From NCBI RefSeq assembly GCF_048892425.1, contig NZ_JBLZHU010000008.1:1-64000 (forward strand): 64,000 nt of DNA. Direction: 5' to 3'. This stretch comes from Pacificispira sp002696645. Lineage in GTDB: Bacteria; Pseudomonadota; Alphaproteobacteria; UBA8366; Aestuariispiraceae. The notes beneath the pieces are model-generated. The model saw only the letters and a list, made by a program, of their open reading frames with translations, was not told the origin of the DNA and did not search any database. Of the stretch, positions 41,709-51,224 are shown piece after piece. Position 1 is the stretch's first letter. Every line of letters starts with the position of its first letter. A program made the position numbers and the translations under genes.

Positions 41709-42209
41709 TTAGTACCCGACGGGGCGCCGCATCAGGCTGACAGCCTTTTTACCGCCCTCTGTTTCCTGTTCACCGACCGTGACAAATCCCAAGGCAGCGT
41801 GAAACTTCAACGACCCCGCATTAAAGGGGCGCAAGTTCACTTCACATGTCACAGCGCGAATGCCAGGCAAAGTCGCAGCAAATTGAAAGACATCCTGATA
41901 GAGTGCCTTGCCGATCCCTGCCCCGCGCGCCCGGTCATCCACCATAATGCGGTCCAGATACAAATAGTCATCAAACCGTTGATCAAACCACAGGTAATTC
42001 ATGCTGGTATGAGGAACTCTGGGGGGCAAAGTCATTGCAACCCCAACCGGCTTTCCATCCAGTTCAGCAACCCGTGTCACAGCAGTTTTACGAACCAGGG
42101 CCCACAAATCCTTTTGACTCAATTGATTAACGGCTGGCAAACATGCCTCGTTCAAGTCATGCAGCCAGTCAGAATCGTCCTCAGAAATATCCCGCAGAAT
42201 GACATTCAT
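41709..42209 (-). CDS. GNAT-family N-acetyltransferase
   Basis: A 166-residue acetyltransferase. It starts MNVILRDISEDDSDWLHDLNE. The acetyl-CoA loop is RGAGIGKALYQ in motif A. Motif B covers VNLRPFNAGSLKFHAALGF. The substrate is unknown. The start at 42209 lies 5 bp after the ZntB-like gene stop; the longer frame to 42299 would overlap that gene. Confidence 0.83.
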   Translation of the reverse strand: MNVILRDISEDDSDWLHDLNEACLPAVNQLSQKDLWALVRKTAVTRVAELDGKPVGVAMTLPPRVPHTSMNYLWFDQRFDDYLYLDRIMVDDRARGAGIGKALYQDVFQFAATLPGIRAVTCEVNLRPFNAGSLKFHAALGFVTVGEQETEGGKKAVSLMRRPVGY

Positions 42210-42214
42210 ACAAA

Positions 42215-43174
42215 TCACAACCACCGTTTCGTTTTGAATAGGGCAAACACACCAATGCCCAGAAAAACCATCAAGACGCAGACAATCCAAAAAGCCCATT
42301 GATCATCCACACCGGGCATGCCCCCAACATTGATACCCAGCAACCCTGTCATAAATCCCAGGGGCAGAAACAGTCCGGCGACAAGGGACAGGGAATACAT
42401 TGCCCGATTCATTTTATCATTCCGCCGATCCGCAATTTCTTCCCGAATGAATTGGGTGCGGTCGCGCAAGACTTCCAGGTCATCCAACAGGCGGGCCGTG
42501 CGCTCGCGGATCTCTCCAAACTGGGCATGGGCGCGATCGTCCAGTGTGTCATCAAACTGCGCAGAAGCGCGGGTCAGGGCCTCTCGCTGTGGCGCGACAT
42601 AGCGTCGAAGCTCTAGGATACGCCGCCGAAGATCGCCCAATTCCGATTCGTTGGGAGCCTCCATCTCCTCCATATCATCGACCTGCTCATCCATTTTCAG
42701 CACCAGATCGCCGATGCGATAGGTCAGCCGGTCCCCAATCGCGGTCAGTACCTGACCCAGCGTTTTGGGACCGTGCCCTTCTGCCAGGCTGGCGCGCACA
42801 TCATCCACGGCGCGCAGGCGCGGCAAACGGGCGGTTATCAACCGCTTGCCATCACAATAACACCGAATGGACACCATATCCTCTGGCTGTGCACCTTCAT
42901 TCAGATTGATACCCCGCAGATTGACCTGCACCCCGCCTGGAACAGTATCGAAACGCGGGCGCGTTTCAGGGGCCAGAATGGACTTAACAATTAACGAATC
43001 CAGGCCAGATTGCTCCCTCAGCCACTGTTGCGCCTGGGGGTTTTCCCGATTGATATGGACCCACAGCCCATCGACCGCATCCGTCCAGGCTTGCTGTGCC
43101 TGATCCGCATCAATCAAGGTGGCCTTGCCCGTGCCATCCAAAAGATATGCACATATGAATAGTGGTTCTATCAT
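42215..43174 (-). CDS. ZntB/CorA-family divalent-cation transporter
   Basis: A 319-residue CorA-superfamily protein. The large cytoplasmic N-domain is followed by two C-terminal helices. The pore loop reads MTGLLGINVGGMPG, a ZntB-like GIN-GG variant of the CorA GMN motif, so zinc transport by a proton-coupled mechanism is plausible. The TRLP..DDVRASLAEG and LTRASAQF segments are of this family. The GNAT gene follows 5 bp later. Confidence 0.85.
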   Translation of the reverse strand: MIEPLFICAYLLDGTGKATLIDADQAQQAWTDAVDGLWVHINRENPQAQQWLREQSGLDSLIVKSILAPETRPRFDTVPGGVQVNLRGINLNEGAQPEDMVSIRCYCDGKRLITARLPRLRAVDDVRASLAEGHGPKTLGQVLTAIGDRLTYRIGDLVLKMDEQVDDMEEMEAPNESELGDLRRRILELRRYVAPQREALTRASAQFDDTLDDRAHAQFGEIRERTARLLDDLEVLRDRTQFIREEIADRRNDKMNRAMYSLSLVAGLFLPLGFMTGLLGINVGGMPGVDDQWAFWIVCVLMVFLGIGVFALFKTKRWL

Positions 43175-43238
43175 AGCCGACAGTAATGCGGGATTCTTCC
43201 CAAAGGTCGAGAGGGCTTTGCCCGCCTGACGTCAGGCG

Positions 43239-44960
43239 TCACGCACTGTTAGTTTTGATTACAGAAGAAGCGGGCAGATTCAATGACACCAGTGTCCCTT
43301 TACCCAACTCACTCTTAAGTTTTATGGTCCATCCCATCGCATCACACAATTGCTTCACAATCGCCAGGCCGATGCCAGACCCGGACTGATCGCTTGTATT
43401 GCTGGGTTTAAGCTGGGTGAAAACCTCAAAAACAGCCTCCAGGTCCTTATCCGGGATTCCGATGCCTGTGTCGTGAACCAGAATGGTCAGGGTCCCATCC
43501 GCCTGATCTTTCACCGACACAACCACCTCCCCATTAGAAGGTGTGAATTTCACGGCGTTTGACAGCAGGTTGATCATAACCTGATGAACGGCGCGACGGT
43601 CCGCAGCAATCACTGCCTTAACTGTTGAGGAAACCGCCAGTTTTACATTTTTTTCGGCCGCTAAGTTTGAAACAACATTCAAACTGCCATCCATTACCTC
43701 TTTCAGATCAAGGATGTCCTCAGCCAGGTCCAGACGCCCGGCCTCAATTTTAGACAGATCCAGGATATCGCTGATCAGATCCAACAGATGGCTGCCACTT
43801 TGAAATATGTCGCGCGCATAGACCTTGTATCTTTCAGACCCGATGGGGCCAAAGACCTCTGAGCTTAAAATTTCAGAGAACCCTAATATGGCATTCAACG
43901 GGGTGCGAATTTCATGGCTCATATTTGCCAGAAAATCAGATTTGGACCGATTGGCTTGATCTGCCTGCTCTTTTGCGATCAACAATTCCCGCTGGAAATG
44001 CTTATGGTCGGTAATATCGACTTCAATGCCCCCAAGGCCGACAACCTCTCCAAGCTCATCAAAAATTGGAAACTTGTATATCTTGACGTCCAATATCTGC
44101 CCGGGGGCTATGGTCCGGCTTTCGTAGGATATCGGCATTTTTGTTGAATATACTTGCCGGTCCGTGGATTGAAACTTCTGCAATTGCTCCCCATTATACA
44201 GATCCTCAATTTTTCGCCCCAGAATCTGTTCCTTCGTACCCCCGATAAACTGGCATATGGCCGGATTGGTAAGGGTAAAATTGCCCTCTTCGTCCTTCAG
44301 GAATATACCAACCGGGGCATTCTCAAGAATAGCGTTCATTTGCCGATTGGTATTCTTCAACAATTCAGTCATTTCACGCATGGGCGTCACATCCGTTACA
44401 ACCGCCCCAATACTGGTCATTTGACCATCTGGCCCCGAAATTGGAAATTTTATCGTCTGCAGATAGCGAAGCCCCTGTGCCGTTTCGGAATAAGCCTCAC
44501 GCACAACAACTTTACCGCTATTAATAACTTCCAGATCATGTTCTCGGGTGCTCTTTGCCAGAGCCTCATAGTGAACCTGGTCAGGAAGCACTCCGATGAC
44601 ATTTTCGTTCTTCACATTAAACAGCTTCTCAAACTGGGCATTAATATGCATGTACCGACCATCCAGATCCTTCAGATACATCTCGACAGGCGCATTATCG
44701 AACAATGCGCGAAGATGAAGGGATCGAGTTTCCGCCTCTTCAGCCCGCTTTAGCTGAAGTTTCACAATGTAATTATGTCGATAAAACAGAACCAAAAGTG
44801 TGATGACCAAAACAATCAATAAGCCAGGAACAATTATGGTTAAATTCGGATGCTCATTTTCAATCAAGAATTTATGTAGAAGGTAACCAAAAAGGAAAGT
44901 ATTGGCCAACAATGCCAACCACACCATCATGCCAATGATGTTCCCCTTGTTACCCATCAC
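43239..44960 (-). CDS. Membrane sensor histidine kinase with two PAS domains
   Basis: A 573-residue kinase. Two membrane segments lie in residues ~5-62, without a large periplasmic domain. Two PAS regions cover ~75-205 and ~205-325 (NAPVEMYLKDLDGRYMHIN, NAPVGIFLKDEEGNFTLTN). The kinase core has FLANMSHEIRTPLNAILGF, NLLSNAVKFT, DTGIGIPDKDLE and GSGIGLAIVKQL. No response regulator is adjacent. Its signal is unknown; PAS domains suggest redox or ligand sensing. Confidence 0.88.
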   Translation of the reverse strand: MMGNKGNIIGMMVWLALLANTFLFGYLLHKFLIENEHPNLTIIVPGLLIVLVITLLVLFYRHNYIVKLQLKRAEEAETRSLHLRALFDNAPVEMYLKDLDGRYMHINAQFEKLFNVKNENVIGVLPDQVHYEALAKSTREHDLEVINSGKVVVREAYSETAQGLRYLQTIKFPISGPDGQMTSIGAVVTDVTPMREMTELLKNTNRQMNAILENAPVGIFLKDEEGNFTLTNPAICQFIGGTKEQILGRKIEDLYNGEQLQKFQSTDRQVYSTKMPISYESRTIAPGQILDVKIYKFPIFDELGEVVGLGGIEVDITDHKHFQRELLIAKEQADQANRSKSDFLANMSHEIRTPLNAILGFSEILSSEVFGPIGSERYKVYARDIFQSGSHLLDLISDILDLSKIEAGRLDLAEDILDLKEVMDGSLNVVSNLAAEKNVKLAVSSTVKAVIAADRRAVHQVMINLLSNAVKFTPSNGEVVVSVKDQADGTLTILVHDTGIGIPDKDLEAVFEVFTQLKPSNTSDQSGSGIGLAIVKQLCDAMGWTIKLKSELGKGTLVSLNLPASSVIKTNSA

Positions 44961-45091
44961 CCCCTCACAACTTTAAATTTAAATACGGAACTTCTTAATG
45001 TGCACTATAAATAGATTTGTGTTAATAGAACCTTAATTTTGCGCATCGACAGGCTTGCCAACCGGTCATAAATCTTTATAACCCTGCGCTG

Positions 45092-46051
45092 ATGAAGCAG
45101 ACACCGGAAACAGCCTTTTCGCATCGCCATCTTCTTGGCATCGAAGGCCTTTCTCCTATCGACATCACGGCAATTCTGGACCTAGCAGGCGGCTATGTAG
45201 AACAGTCCCGGCGGGTCCATAAAACGTCTGATCTGTTAAGTGGTCTGACGGTCATCAATCTTTTCTTTGAAAATTCCACCCGCACCCGCACGTCTTTTGA
45301 AGCTGCGGCCAAGCGCCTGGGGGCCGACGTCATTAACATGGCGGTAGCGGCCAGCTCGATCAAAAAGGGTGAAACGCTGATCGACACAGCCATGACCCTA
45401 AACGCCATGCATCCAGACGTCCTGGTCGTGCGCCATGGAAATTCCGGGGCCGTGCGGTTGCTGTCGGAAAAGGTGGACGGCGCGGTCATCAATGCCGGGG
45501 ACGGACGTCACGAACACCCGACCCAGGCCCTGCTGGACGCCCTGACGATCCGTCGGCGTGTTGGAAAAATCAGCGGCCTGACCGTCGCAATCTGCGGCGA
45601 CGTTGCCCACAGCCGTGTCGCGCGATCCAACATCCAGCTATTACAAACGATGGGTGCGCGTGTGCGCCTGATCGCCCCCCCGACACTGTTGCCCGCCAAG
45701 GCGGAGCGCTTTGGCGTTGAGGTCTTCACCGATATGCGCGAAGGCCTTCAAGATGTCGACATCGTGATGATGCTGCGCCTACAATTAGAGCGGATGCAGG
45801 GAGCCTTTGTCCCCTCTGTCCGGGAATATTTCCGCTTCTTTGGTCTGGACCGTGAAAAGCTGTCCTTTGCCAAGCCAGACGCCCTGGTCATGCATCCCGG
45901 CCCGATGAATCGCGGCGTGGAAATCGACTCCGAATTGGCGGATGATCTGGATCGGTCCTTGATCCGGGATCAGGTTGAAATGGGTGTTGCGATCCGCATG
46001 GCATGCCTGGATCTGTTGACGCGCCCGCTCAGAGAAACAGGGGCACCGTGA
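45092..46051 (+). CDS. pyrB: Aspartate carbamoyltransferase catalytic subunit
   Basis: A 319-residue ATCase of pyrimidine synthesis. The carbamoyl-phosphate loop FENSTRTRTSFE and the HPGPMNRGVE block are present, as is HGNSGAVRLL. The start at 45092 has no clear ribosome-binding site (CCCTGCGCTG before ATG). The stop TGA overlaps the next start ATG as TGATG, so the pseudo-dihydroorotase is made with it, as in pyrB-pyrC' pairs whose products assemble together. Confidence 0.95.
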   Translation: MKQTPETAFSHRHLLGIEGLSPIDITAILDLAGGYVEQSRRVHKTSDLLSGLTVINLFFENSTRTRTSFEAAAKRLGADVINMAVAASSIKKGETLIDTAMTLNAMHPDVLVVRHGNSGAVRLLSEKVDGAVINAGDGRHEHPTQALLDALTIRRRVGKISGLTVAICGDVAHSRVARSNIQLLQTMGARVRLIAPPTLLPAKAERFGVEVFTDMREGLQDVDIVMMLRLQLERMQGAFVPSVREYFRFFGLDREKLSFAKPDALVMHPGPMNRGVEIDSELADDLDRSLIRDQVEMGVAIRMACLDLLTRPLRETGAP

Positions 46052-47352
46052 TGTTGGAAGGTCGCATCGCCTATCTGAATGCCCGATTGCTGGACCCTGA
46101 AACCGGGCTGGATCAGACTGGCGCCCTGTTGGTTGAAGACGGCCTGATCGCAGATTTCGGCGCGCATCTATTCCGCACAGGCGCGCCATCCGTTAATGAA
46201 GTGATCGACTGTCAGGGTAAATGCCTGGCACCCGGCCTGATCGATGTGCGCGTGCAATTGCGTGAGCCTGGAGAAGAGCATAAGGAAACCCTGGCCAGCG
46301 CAAGCCTGGCAGCATCCCATGGCGGAATTACGACCCTGGTGCAGTTGCCAAATACCAATCCGGTTATTGATGATGTGCCGGTGCTGGAATTTGTCGCCCG
46401 GCGATCACGCGAACTAAAACGCACCAAGATTTATTGCTATGGCGCGCTGACCAAAGGTCTTGAAGGCCGTGAAATTAGCGAAATCGGGCTTCTGTCGGAA
46501 GCCGGTGCCGTCGCCTTCACAGATGGAGAGCGCGCGCTGGCGGATGCAAAGGTCATGCGCCGCGCGATGAGCTATGGCAAAGCGTTTGACGCCTTGATTG
46601 TCCAGCACCCGGAAGAACCATCACTGGCCGGATCCGGGGTGATGAACAATGGCGAATTGGCGTCCAAGCTGGGCCTGTCGGGCATCCCGCCTGTCGCGGA
46701 AGTCATTATGATCGAACGCGACTTGCGCTTGCTGGAAGGAACCGGCGGGCGTTTGCATTTCGCCCATGTGACCACAGCAGCGGCAATTGAGGCGATCCGC
46801 AAGGCAAAGGCGGCTGGCATGAATGTCACCTGCGACACCGCCCCCCATTACTTTGCGCTAAACGAGCTTGCGATTGGCGACTATCGCACTTTTGCGAAGG
46901 TCTCTCCGCCTCTGCGATCCGAAGAAGATCGCCAGGCTGTGATTGCGGGCCTGGCCGATGGTACGATCGATATTGTCGCGTCGGACCATGCGCCCCACGA
47001 TCAGGATTCAAAGCGCCTGCCGTTTGATGAGGCCGCCTTTGGTGTTATCGGCCTGGAAACGCTGCTGCCGATGGTATTAAGCCTGTATCACAACAGCCAT
47101 TTGGGACTGATCGAGGCTTTGGCCCTGGTCACAACCCATCCGGCGAAGCGCTTTGGGCTGACCGGGGGCTGCCTGAAACGGGGTGCGCCCGCGGATCTGG
47201 TGCTTTTCGACCTGGACAAGCCCTGGAAGATCGACGAGGACAAGATGCACAGCAAATCGAAGAACTCTGCCTTTGGCGGGCGCCCGGTGCAGGGTAAAGT
47301 GCTGCGCACGGTCGTTGATGGTCGCCCCCTTTTCGCAGCCGACGGCTTTTAA
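46051..47352 (+). CDS. Inactive dihydroorotase homologue (PyrC', ATCase partner)
   Basis: A 433-residue type-I dihydroorotase-like protein. The metal-binding HxH after beta-1 is replaced by Arg67 and Gln69 (LIDVRVQLREPGEEH). Other sites remain: TDGER, the QHPEE His, HFAHVTT, and VASDHAPHDQD. Loss of HxH means no binuclear zinc site, the hallmark of pseudo-DHOases that only stabilise PyrB in a dodecameric complex. It overlaps pyrB by 1 bp. A true dihydroorotase must lie elsewhere in the genome. Confidence 0.85.
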   Translation: MLEGRIAYLNARLLDPETGLDQTGALLVEDGLIADFGAHLFRTGAPSVNEVIDCQGKCLAPGLIDVRVQLREPGEEHKETLASASLAASHGGITTLVQLPNTNPVIDDVPVLEFVARRSRELKRTKIYCYGALTKGLEGREISEIGLLSEAGAVAFTDGERALADAKVMRRAMSYGKAFDALIVQHPEEPSLAGSGVMNNGELASKLGLSGIPPVAEVIMIERDLRLLEGTGGRLHFAHVTTAAAIEAIRKAKAAGMNVTCDTAPHYFALNELAIGDYRTFAKVSPPLRSEEDRQAVIAGLADGTIDIVASDHAPHDQDSKRLPFDEAAFGVIGLETLLPMVLSLYHNSHLGLIEALALVTTHPAKRFGLTGGCLKRGAPADLVLFDLDKPWKIDEDKMHSKSKNSAFGGRPVQGKVLRTVVDGRPLFAADGF

Positions 47353-47364
47353 CAGGTCCTGAAC

Positions 47365-47976
47365 ATGTTTGATCCAACCCTATTCCTTGCAGCCTGTGGC
47401 GGCTATTTGCTGGGCAGCATTCCATTTGGTCTGGTCCTGACCCGATTGGCGGGCATGGGCGATATCCGTAAAATCGGATCTGGCAATATTGGCGCGACCA
47501 ATGTCTTGCGAACCGGGAACAAACCCCTGGCTTTCGCGGTGCTGGTTTTAGACAGCGGTAAAGGGGCAATCGCTGTCCTTGTCGCAAGAGCCCTGCTGCC
47601 TGATCTTCCGTTAGCAGCGGTTCTGGCAGGAACCTTGGCCGTCCTGGGTCACAACTTTCCTGTCTGGCTGAAGTTCAAAGGGGGGAAAGGCATGGCGACA
47701 AGCCTGGGGACCTTGACCGCGCTGAGCTGGCCCGTTGGGTTGGCTGCCTGTGGTACCTGGCTGGTGGTGGCGGCGGTGTTTCGCTATTCATCCCTTGCCG
47801 CGCTATTGTCTCTGGCTTCTGCACCATTCTGGACGATGGTGCCCCTGTTGCACGGCCCTGCCCCGCTGATTCAAGCCGCCGCTGCATTCCTGGCTGTAGT
47901 TGGATGGGTGCGCCATTCCACAAATATTCGACGCTTACTGCGTGGCGAAGAACCAAAAATCGGGCAGAAGAAGTAA
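47365..47976 (+). CDS. plsY: Acyl-phosphate glycerol-3-phosphate acyltransferase
   Basis: A 203-residue inner-membrane protein with about five segments that transfers an acyl group from acyl-phosphate to glycerol-3-phosphate in phospholipid synthesis. The family blocks GSIPFGLVLTRLAG, GSGNIGATNVLRTGNK and GHNFPVWLKFKGGKGMAT are clear. It follows the pyr pair by 12 bp in the same direction. Confidence 0.94.
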   Translation: MFDPTLFLAACGGYLLGSIPFGLVLTRLAGMGDIRKIGSGNIGATNVLRTGNKPLAFAVLVLDSGKGAIAVLVARALLPDLPLAAVLAGTLAVLGHNFPVWLKFKGGKGMATSLGTLTALSWPVGLAACGTWLVVAAVFRYSSLAALLSLASAPFWTMVPLLHGPAPLIQAAAAFLAVVGWVRHSTNIRRLLRGEEPKIGQKK

Positions 47977-48010
47977 GCCCGATCTGGCCGATAACCTTAT
48001 TGTAGTTTTC

Positions 48011-48400
48011 CTACGCGGACGGATTGAACTTTAAGCCCCAGGCCAGGCCAATGCGACGTAACAACGTATCTTCTCGCCTGTGCAGTTCCCGGTCAGAAAT
48101 CGCGACCCGCATCAAGGTTACATAGACCTTTTGGCGCAGATCAATATCATCAATCTGATGCAGCACGGTATCCAGAATGCCCTCGATACCGCCAGAGTCG
48201 ATTTCAACATAGTATTGATTTAAAGAGGCCATCAGGGCTTCGGGTTGTCCCTTGGGATCATCCGCCAAAGCAGGTGCCAGATCATTCAAGCAGCCCTGAA
48301 TTTCGGAAAATTCGATATCCCGCCGCTTTCCATCCGCATCCAGTACAAGCATAAGCAACCACAAACAGGCCGCTGTCGAGTTTTTCCCCGGAGTCGTCAT
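48011..48400 (-). CDS. TerB-like protein
   Basis: A 129-residue acidic helical protein. The pattern LLMLVLDADGKRRDIEFSEIQ and a matching later ISDRELHRREDTLLRRIGLAWGL fits the TerB family, whose acidic surfaces bind metal. Many TerB proteins are linked to stress or tellurite resistance, but none of the ter genes is near. It lies convergent to plsY with a 34 bp gap. Function unknown. Confidence 0.7.
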   Translation of the reverse strand: MTTPGKNSTAACLWLLMLVLDADGKRRDIEFSEIQGCLNDLAPALADDPKGQPEALMASLNQYYVEIDSGGIEGILDTVLHQIDDIDLRQKVYVTLMRVAISDRELHRREDTLLRRIGLAWGLKFNPSA

Positions 48401-48593
48401 AGCGTCTGCCCCAATCCCGAATATCCCTGGTTACAGCATAACACTCTTTTGCGATAGCAAACGTCAAGGCTTCCATAGAACCATAGTACCGTTAAATCCG
48501 GTTAATCCGTCTGATTATTTCGCTTTATGGAACAGACATCGCCCTTTAAGGTTGATACCAAATGAAACACTCTCGCTTCCCGGAACGGTTCCT

Positions 48594-49793
48594 ATGACGC
48601 CTGCCCCCCTGGATATGTCCGAACGTTTGGATCGGTTACGCCTGATCCGATCCGAAAATGTAGGCCCGATCACCTTTCGCCAGTTGTTGATCCGCTTCGG
48701 TTCCGCCGCCCACGCCCTGGAGGCAATCCCTTCCCTCGCCAATAAGGGGGGCCGCAAGCGCCGCCTGCGTATCGCCAGCCGTGCAGAAGCACAAAGCGAG
48801 TTGGACGCGCTGACCAGAATTGGCGGCCAAATGGTGCATTGGGGTCAACCAGACTATCCTGCCGCACTGGCAGCGACCGAAGATGCGCCGCCTGTGCTCA
48901 GCGTCCTGGGTCACCTTCATCTTCTGACCAAACCCTGTATCGGCATCGTTGGCTCCAGAAACGCCTCAACAAATGGCAAGCGCCTGGCCCAGCAATTCTC
49001 AAAAGCATTGGGGGAAGCTGGCTACTGCGTCATCTCCGGCCTGGCCTCTGGTATTGATGCCGCCGCGCATTTCGGCAGCCTGTCCAGTGGCACAATTGCA
49101 GCAGTCGCCGGGGGTGTTGATGTTATCTATCCGCGGGAAAACACCGACCTGTACCATCAGATCGTGGATCAGGGTGCCATCGTTGCCGAATTGCCGGTCG
49201 GCACGGTGGGTCAGGCCCGTCACTTTCCACGACGCAACCGCATCATATCAGGCATGGCATCGGCTGTGCTGGTCGTGGAAGCAACCCAACGATCCGGATC
49301 GCTGATCACGGCGCGGCTGGCCGCCGATCAGGGCCGCGAAGTGTTTGCCATTCCCGGCTCTCCCCTGGATCCTAGAGCACGAGGTGCGAACGACCTGATC
49401 CGGAAAGGTGCCGCGTTGATTGAAACACCAGAAGAAATGATCGGCATTTTGAATAATATGCCAGCCCCGCAACTGGATGCGCCGTCTAATCCTGAATTCC
49501 TGCCGGGCAGCGGCCCCCTGCCAAAAGAAGAAGAGCTGCTGCGCGCCCGCGCCTTGATGGATCAGGCTTTGTCCCCGACCTCTGTGGCGATTGATGATTT
49601 GATTGCGGATTTGAACCTAGCGCCCGCACTGGTCGCCATGGTCATTCTGGAACTGGAATTGGCGGGACTGGCCGAACGCCATCCCGGCAACCGCATTTCA
49701 CGCCTTGCGCCAGAGCCGTCAAGCACCGAAAGCAACAGTGAAAAACCTACAAAAAAGCCAGCTTCTCTCCAGAAACAAGCAGACCTCTTTTAA
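48594..49793 (+). CDS. dprA: DNA-protecting protein DprA
   Basis: A 399-residue DprA/Smf protein that loads RecA on incoming single-stranded DNA. The Rossmann core has IGIVGSRNASTNGK, SGLASGIDAAAHFG, AGGVDVIYPRENTDLY, RHFPRRNRIISGMA and GSLITARLAADQGREVFAIPGS. A C-terminal winged-helix (~320-380) is present. The start at 48594 follows GGAACGG; an earlier in-frame start exists at 48552 without a site. DprA in a genome with a soluble ComEC-type MBL protein is worth noting, though competence is not shown. Confidence 0.93.
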   Translation: MTPAPLDMSERLDRLRLIRSENVGPITFRQLLIRFGSAAHALEAIPSLANKGGRKRRLRIASRAEAQSELDALTRIGGQMVHWGQPDYPAALAATEDAPPVLSVLGHLHLLTKPCIGIVGSRNASTNGKRLAQQFSKALGEAGYCVISGLASGIDAAAHFGSLSSGTIAAVAGGVDVIYPRENTDLYHQIVDQGAIVAELPVGTVGQARHFPRRNRIISGMASAVLVVEATQRSGSLITARLAADQGREVFAIPGSPLDPRARGANDLIRKGAALIETPEEMIGILNNMPAPQLDAPSNPEFLPGSGPLPKEEELLRARALMDQALSPTSVAIDDLIADLNLAPALVAMVILELELAGLAERHPGNRISRLAPEPSSTESNSEKPTKKPASLQKQADLF

Positions 49794-50020
49794 TCCGGCC
49801 GATGAACTCTGCATATTTGATAGATTTTGTAATCAAATAATTAAAATCACTTATATCTATTTTTACTGAAATTTTTACTGATAGTGCTTCTCATTTCCAG
49901 TCAAACATAGTTAACTGCGCAATAGAGTATGCAGGAACGGCAGAATGCCGTCTGAAATTTATCGTCTTCCTGGATTTGTCCAGGAAGCGCCCGGGGCAGG
50001 GCAAGGAAGAAGACCGAACG

Positions 50021-51106
50021 ATGAGTGATCGCGCAGTTTCATATGAGCATTTATTACGCCTCGCGCACCAGCGCGCCCTGGATGGCAAGGGCGGACTGGC
50101 CGCTTCTGTCGCCAAAATGTGCCTGGAATCCCGTTCAGACCTGACCGAGCGGGAATTGACCCTGACATTTGAAATATTGCGCATGCTGATCGACAAGGTT
50201 GAAGTCGAAGTGCGCCGCAACATTTCTGATTACCTGTCAGAGCGCATAGATGTTCCCAAAGATCTTATCGCCTTTCTGGCCAATGACACCGTTCATGTCG
50301 CCTACCCAATTCTGCGCAATTCAAAGCTGCTGACCGACGCGGACTTGATCCGACTGATATCCGATCATGGGCACGGTCACGCCATGGCGATTGCGACAAG
50401 ATCGGACCTGGCAGAACCGGTCAGCGCCATTCTGGTCGCCATGAATGATGACCTGATCGACACAACGCTGGCAAAGAATCTGACGGCACAGATTGGTCAT
50501 TCGGACCTGTCGCATCTGGTTGATCGTTCCGTCGAAAATGTGGGGCTGCGCGCGCCCCTGGCGCATCGGGGCGACCTGGGTAACGACTTGGCGCGCAACC
50601 TGTACACTGTTGTTGGGGAGGCGTTGCGCCGGCATATCGTAGAAAACTATGATGTGGATGAAGCCCTTGCCTATGAGGCAATGGATATGGCGGTTCTGGA
50701 CTCTTTGGATCGCCCTGACCCGCTGGCGGATGCCATGGGAACCGGCTGGGCCGAATTGGAAGCTCGCGGCGGAATCCTGCCTGCCACAAAGCTGCTGACA
50801 CGATTGTTCCGCGATGGTCGCAGTGGGGCCGCGCTGGCATTTTCCGAACAGACACATCTGCCATTAGATGTCGCGACTTGGGTCTTTGAACGTGCAGACG
50901 ATCAAACTCTGGCCGTTGCAATGAAGGCGATTGGCATGGAGGTGGATGGATTTACCAGTGTTCTGGACCATCTGGGCAGAGGTCAGGAAACGGATGCTTT
51001 GGACCGTCTGATGGCATATTTTGACCGTATCGACACCAAAACCGCAGCCATGGTGGTGAACCATTGGAAGACGCGGGCACCCGATTTTCGCGACTCAGAA
51101 GCCTAA
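50021..51106 (+). CDS. DUF2336 domain protein
   Basis: A 361-residue helical-repeat protein of the DUF2336 type, mainly alphaproteobacterial. Signature stretches are LTLTFEILRMLIDKVEVEVRRNISDYLSER, DVPKDLIAFLANDTVHVAYPIL and SHLVDRSVENVGLRAPLAHRGDLG. The ARM/HEAT-like repeats suggest protein binding. No enzyme motif is present. The start at 50021 follows AAGGAAGAA. Function unknown. Confidence 0.82.
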   Translation: MSDRAVSYEHLLRLAHQRALDGKGGLAASVAKMCLESRSDLTERELTLTFEILRMLIDKVEVEVRRNISDYLSERIDVPKDLIAFLANDTVHVAYPILRNSKLLTDADLIRLISDHGHGHAMAIATRSDLAEPVSAILVAMNDDLIDTTLAKNLTAQIGHSDLSHLVDRSVENVGLRAPLAHRGDLGNDLARNLYTVVGEALRRHIVENYDVDEALAYEAMDMAVLDSLDRPDPLADAMGTGWAELEARGGILPATKLLTRLFRDGRSGAALAFSEQTHLPLDVATWVFERADDQTLAVAMKAIGMEVDGFTSVLDHLGRGQETDALDRLMAYFDRIDTKTAAMVVNHWKTRAPDFRDSEA

Positions 51107-51224
51107 AACACCCTAAATTTCACAAGATATCCAAAGACTTAGAAACGAGCAGTTGACGCTGCCTGTTCCGAATGCCAATTCTGTCACCCATGCAATACGT
51201 GATCTATAAAGGCATTTTCCACCC

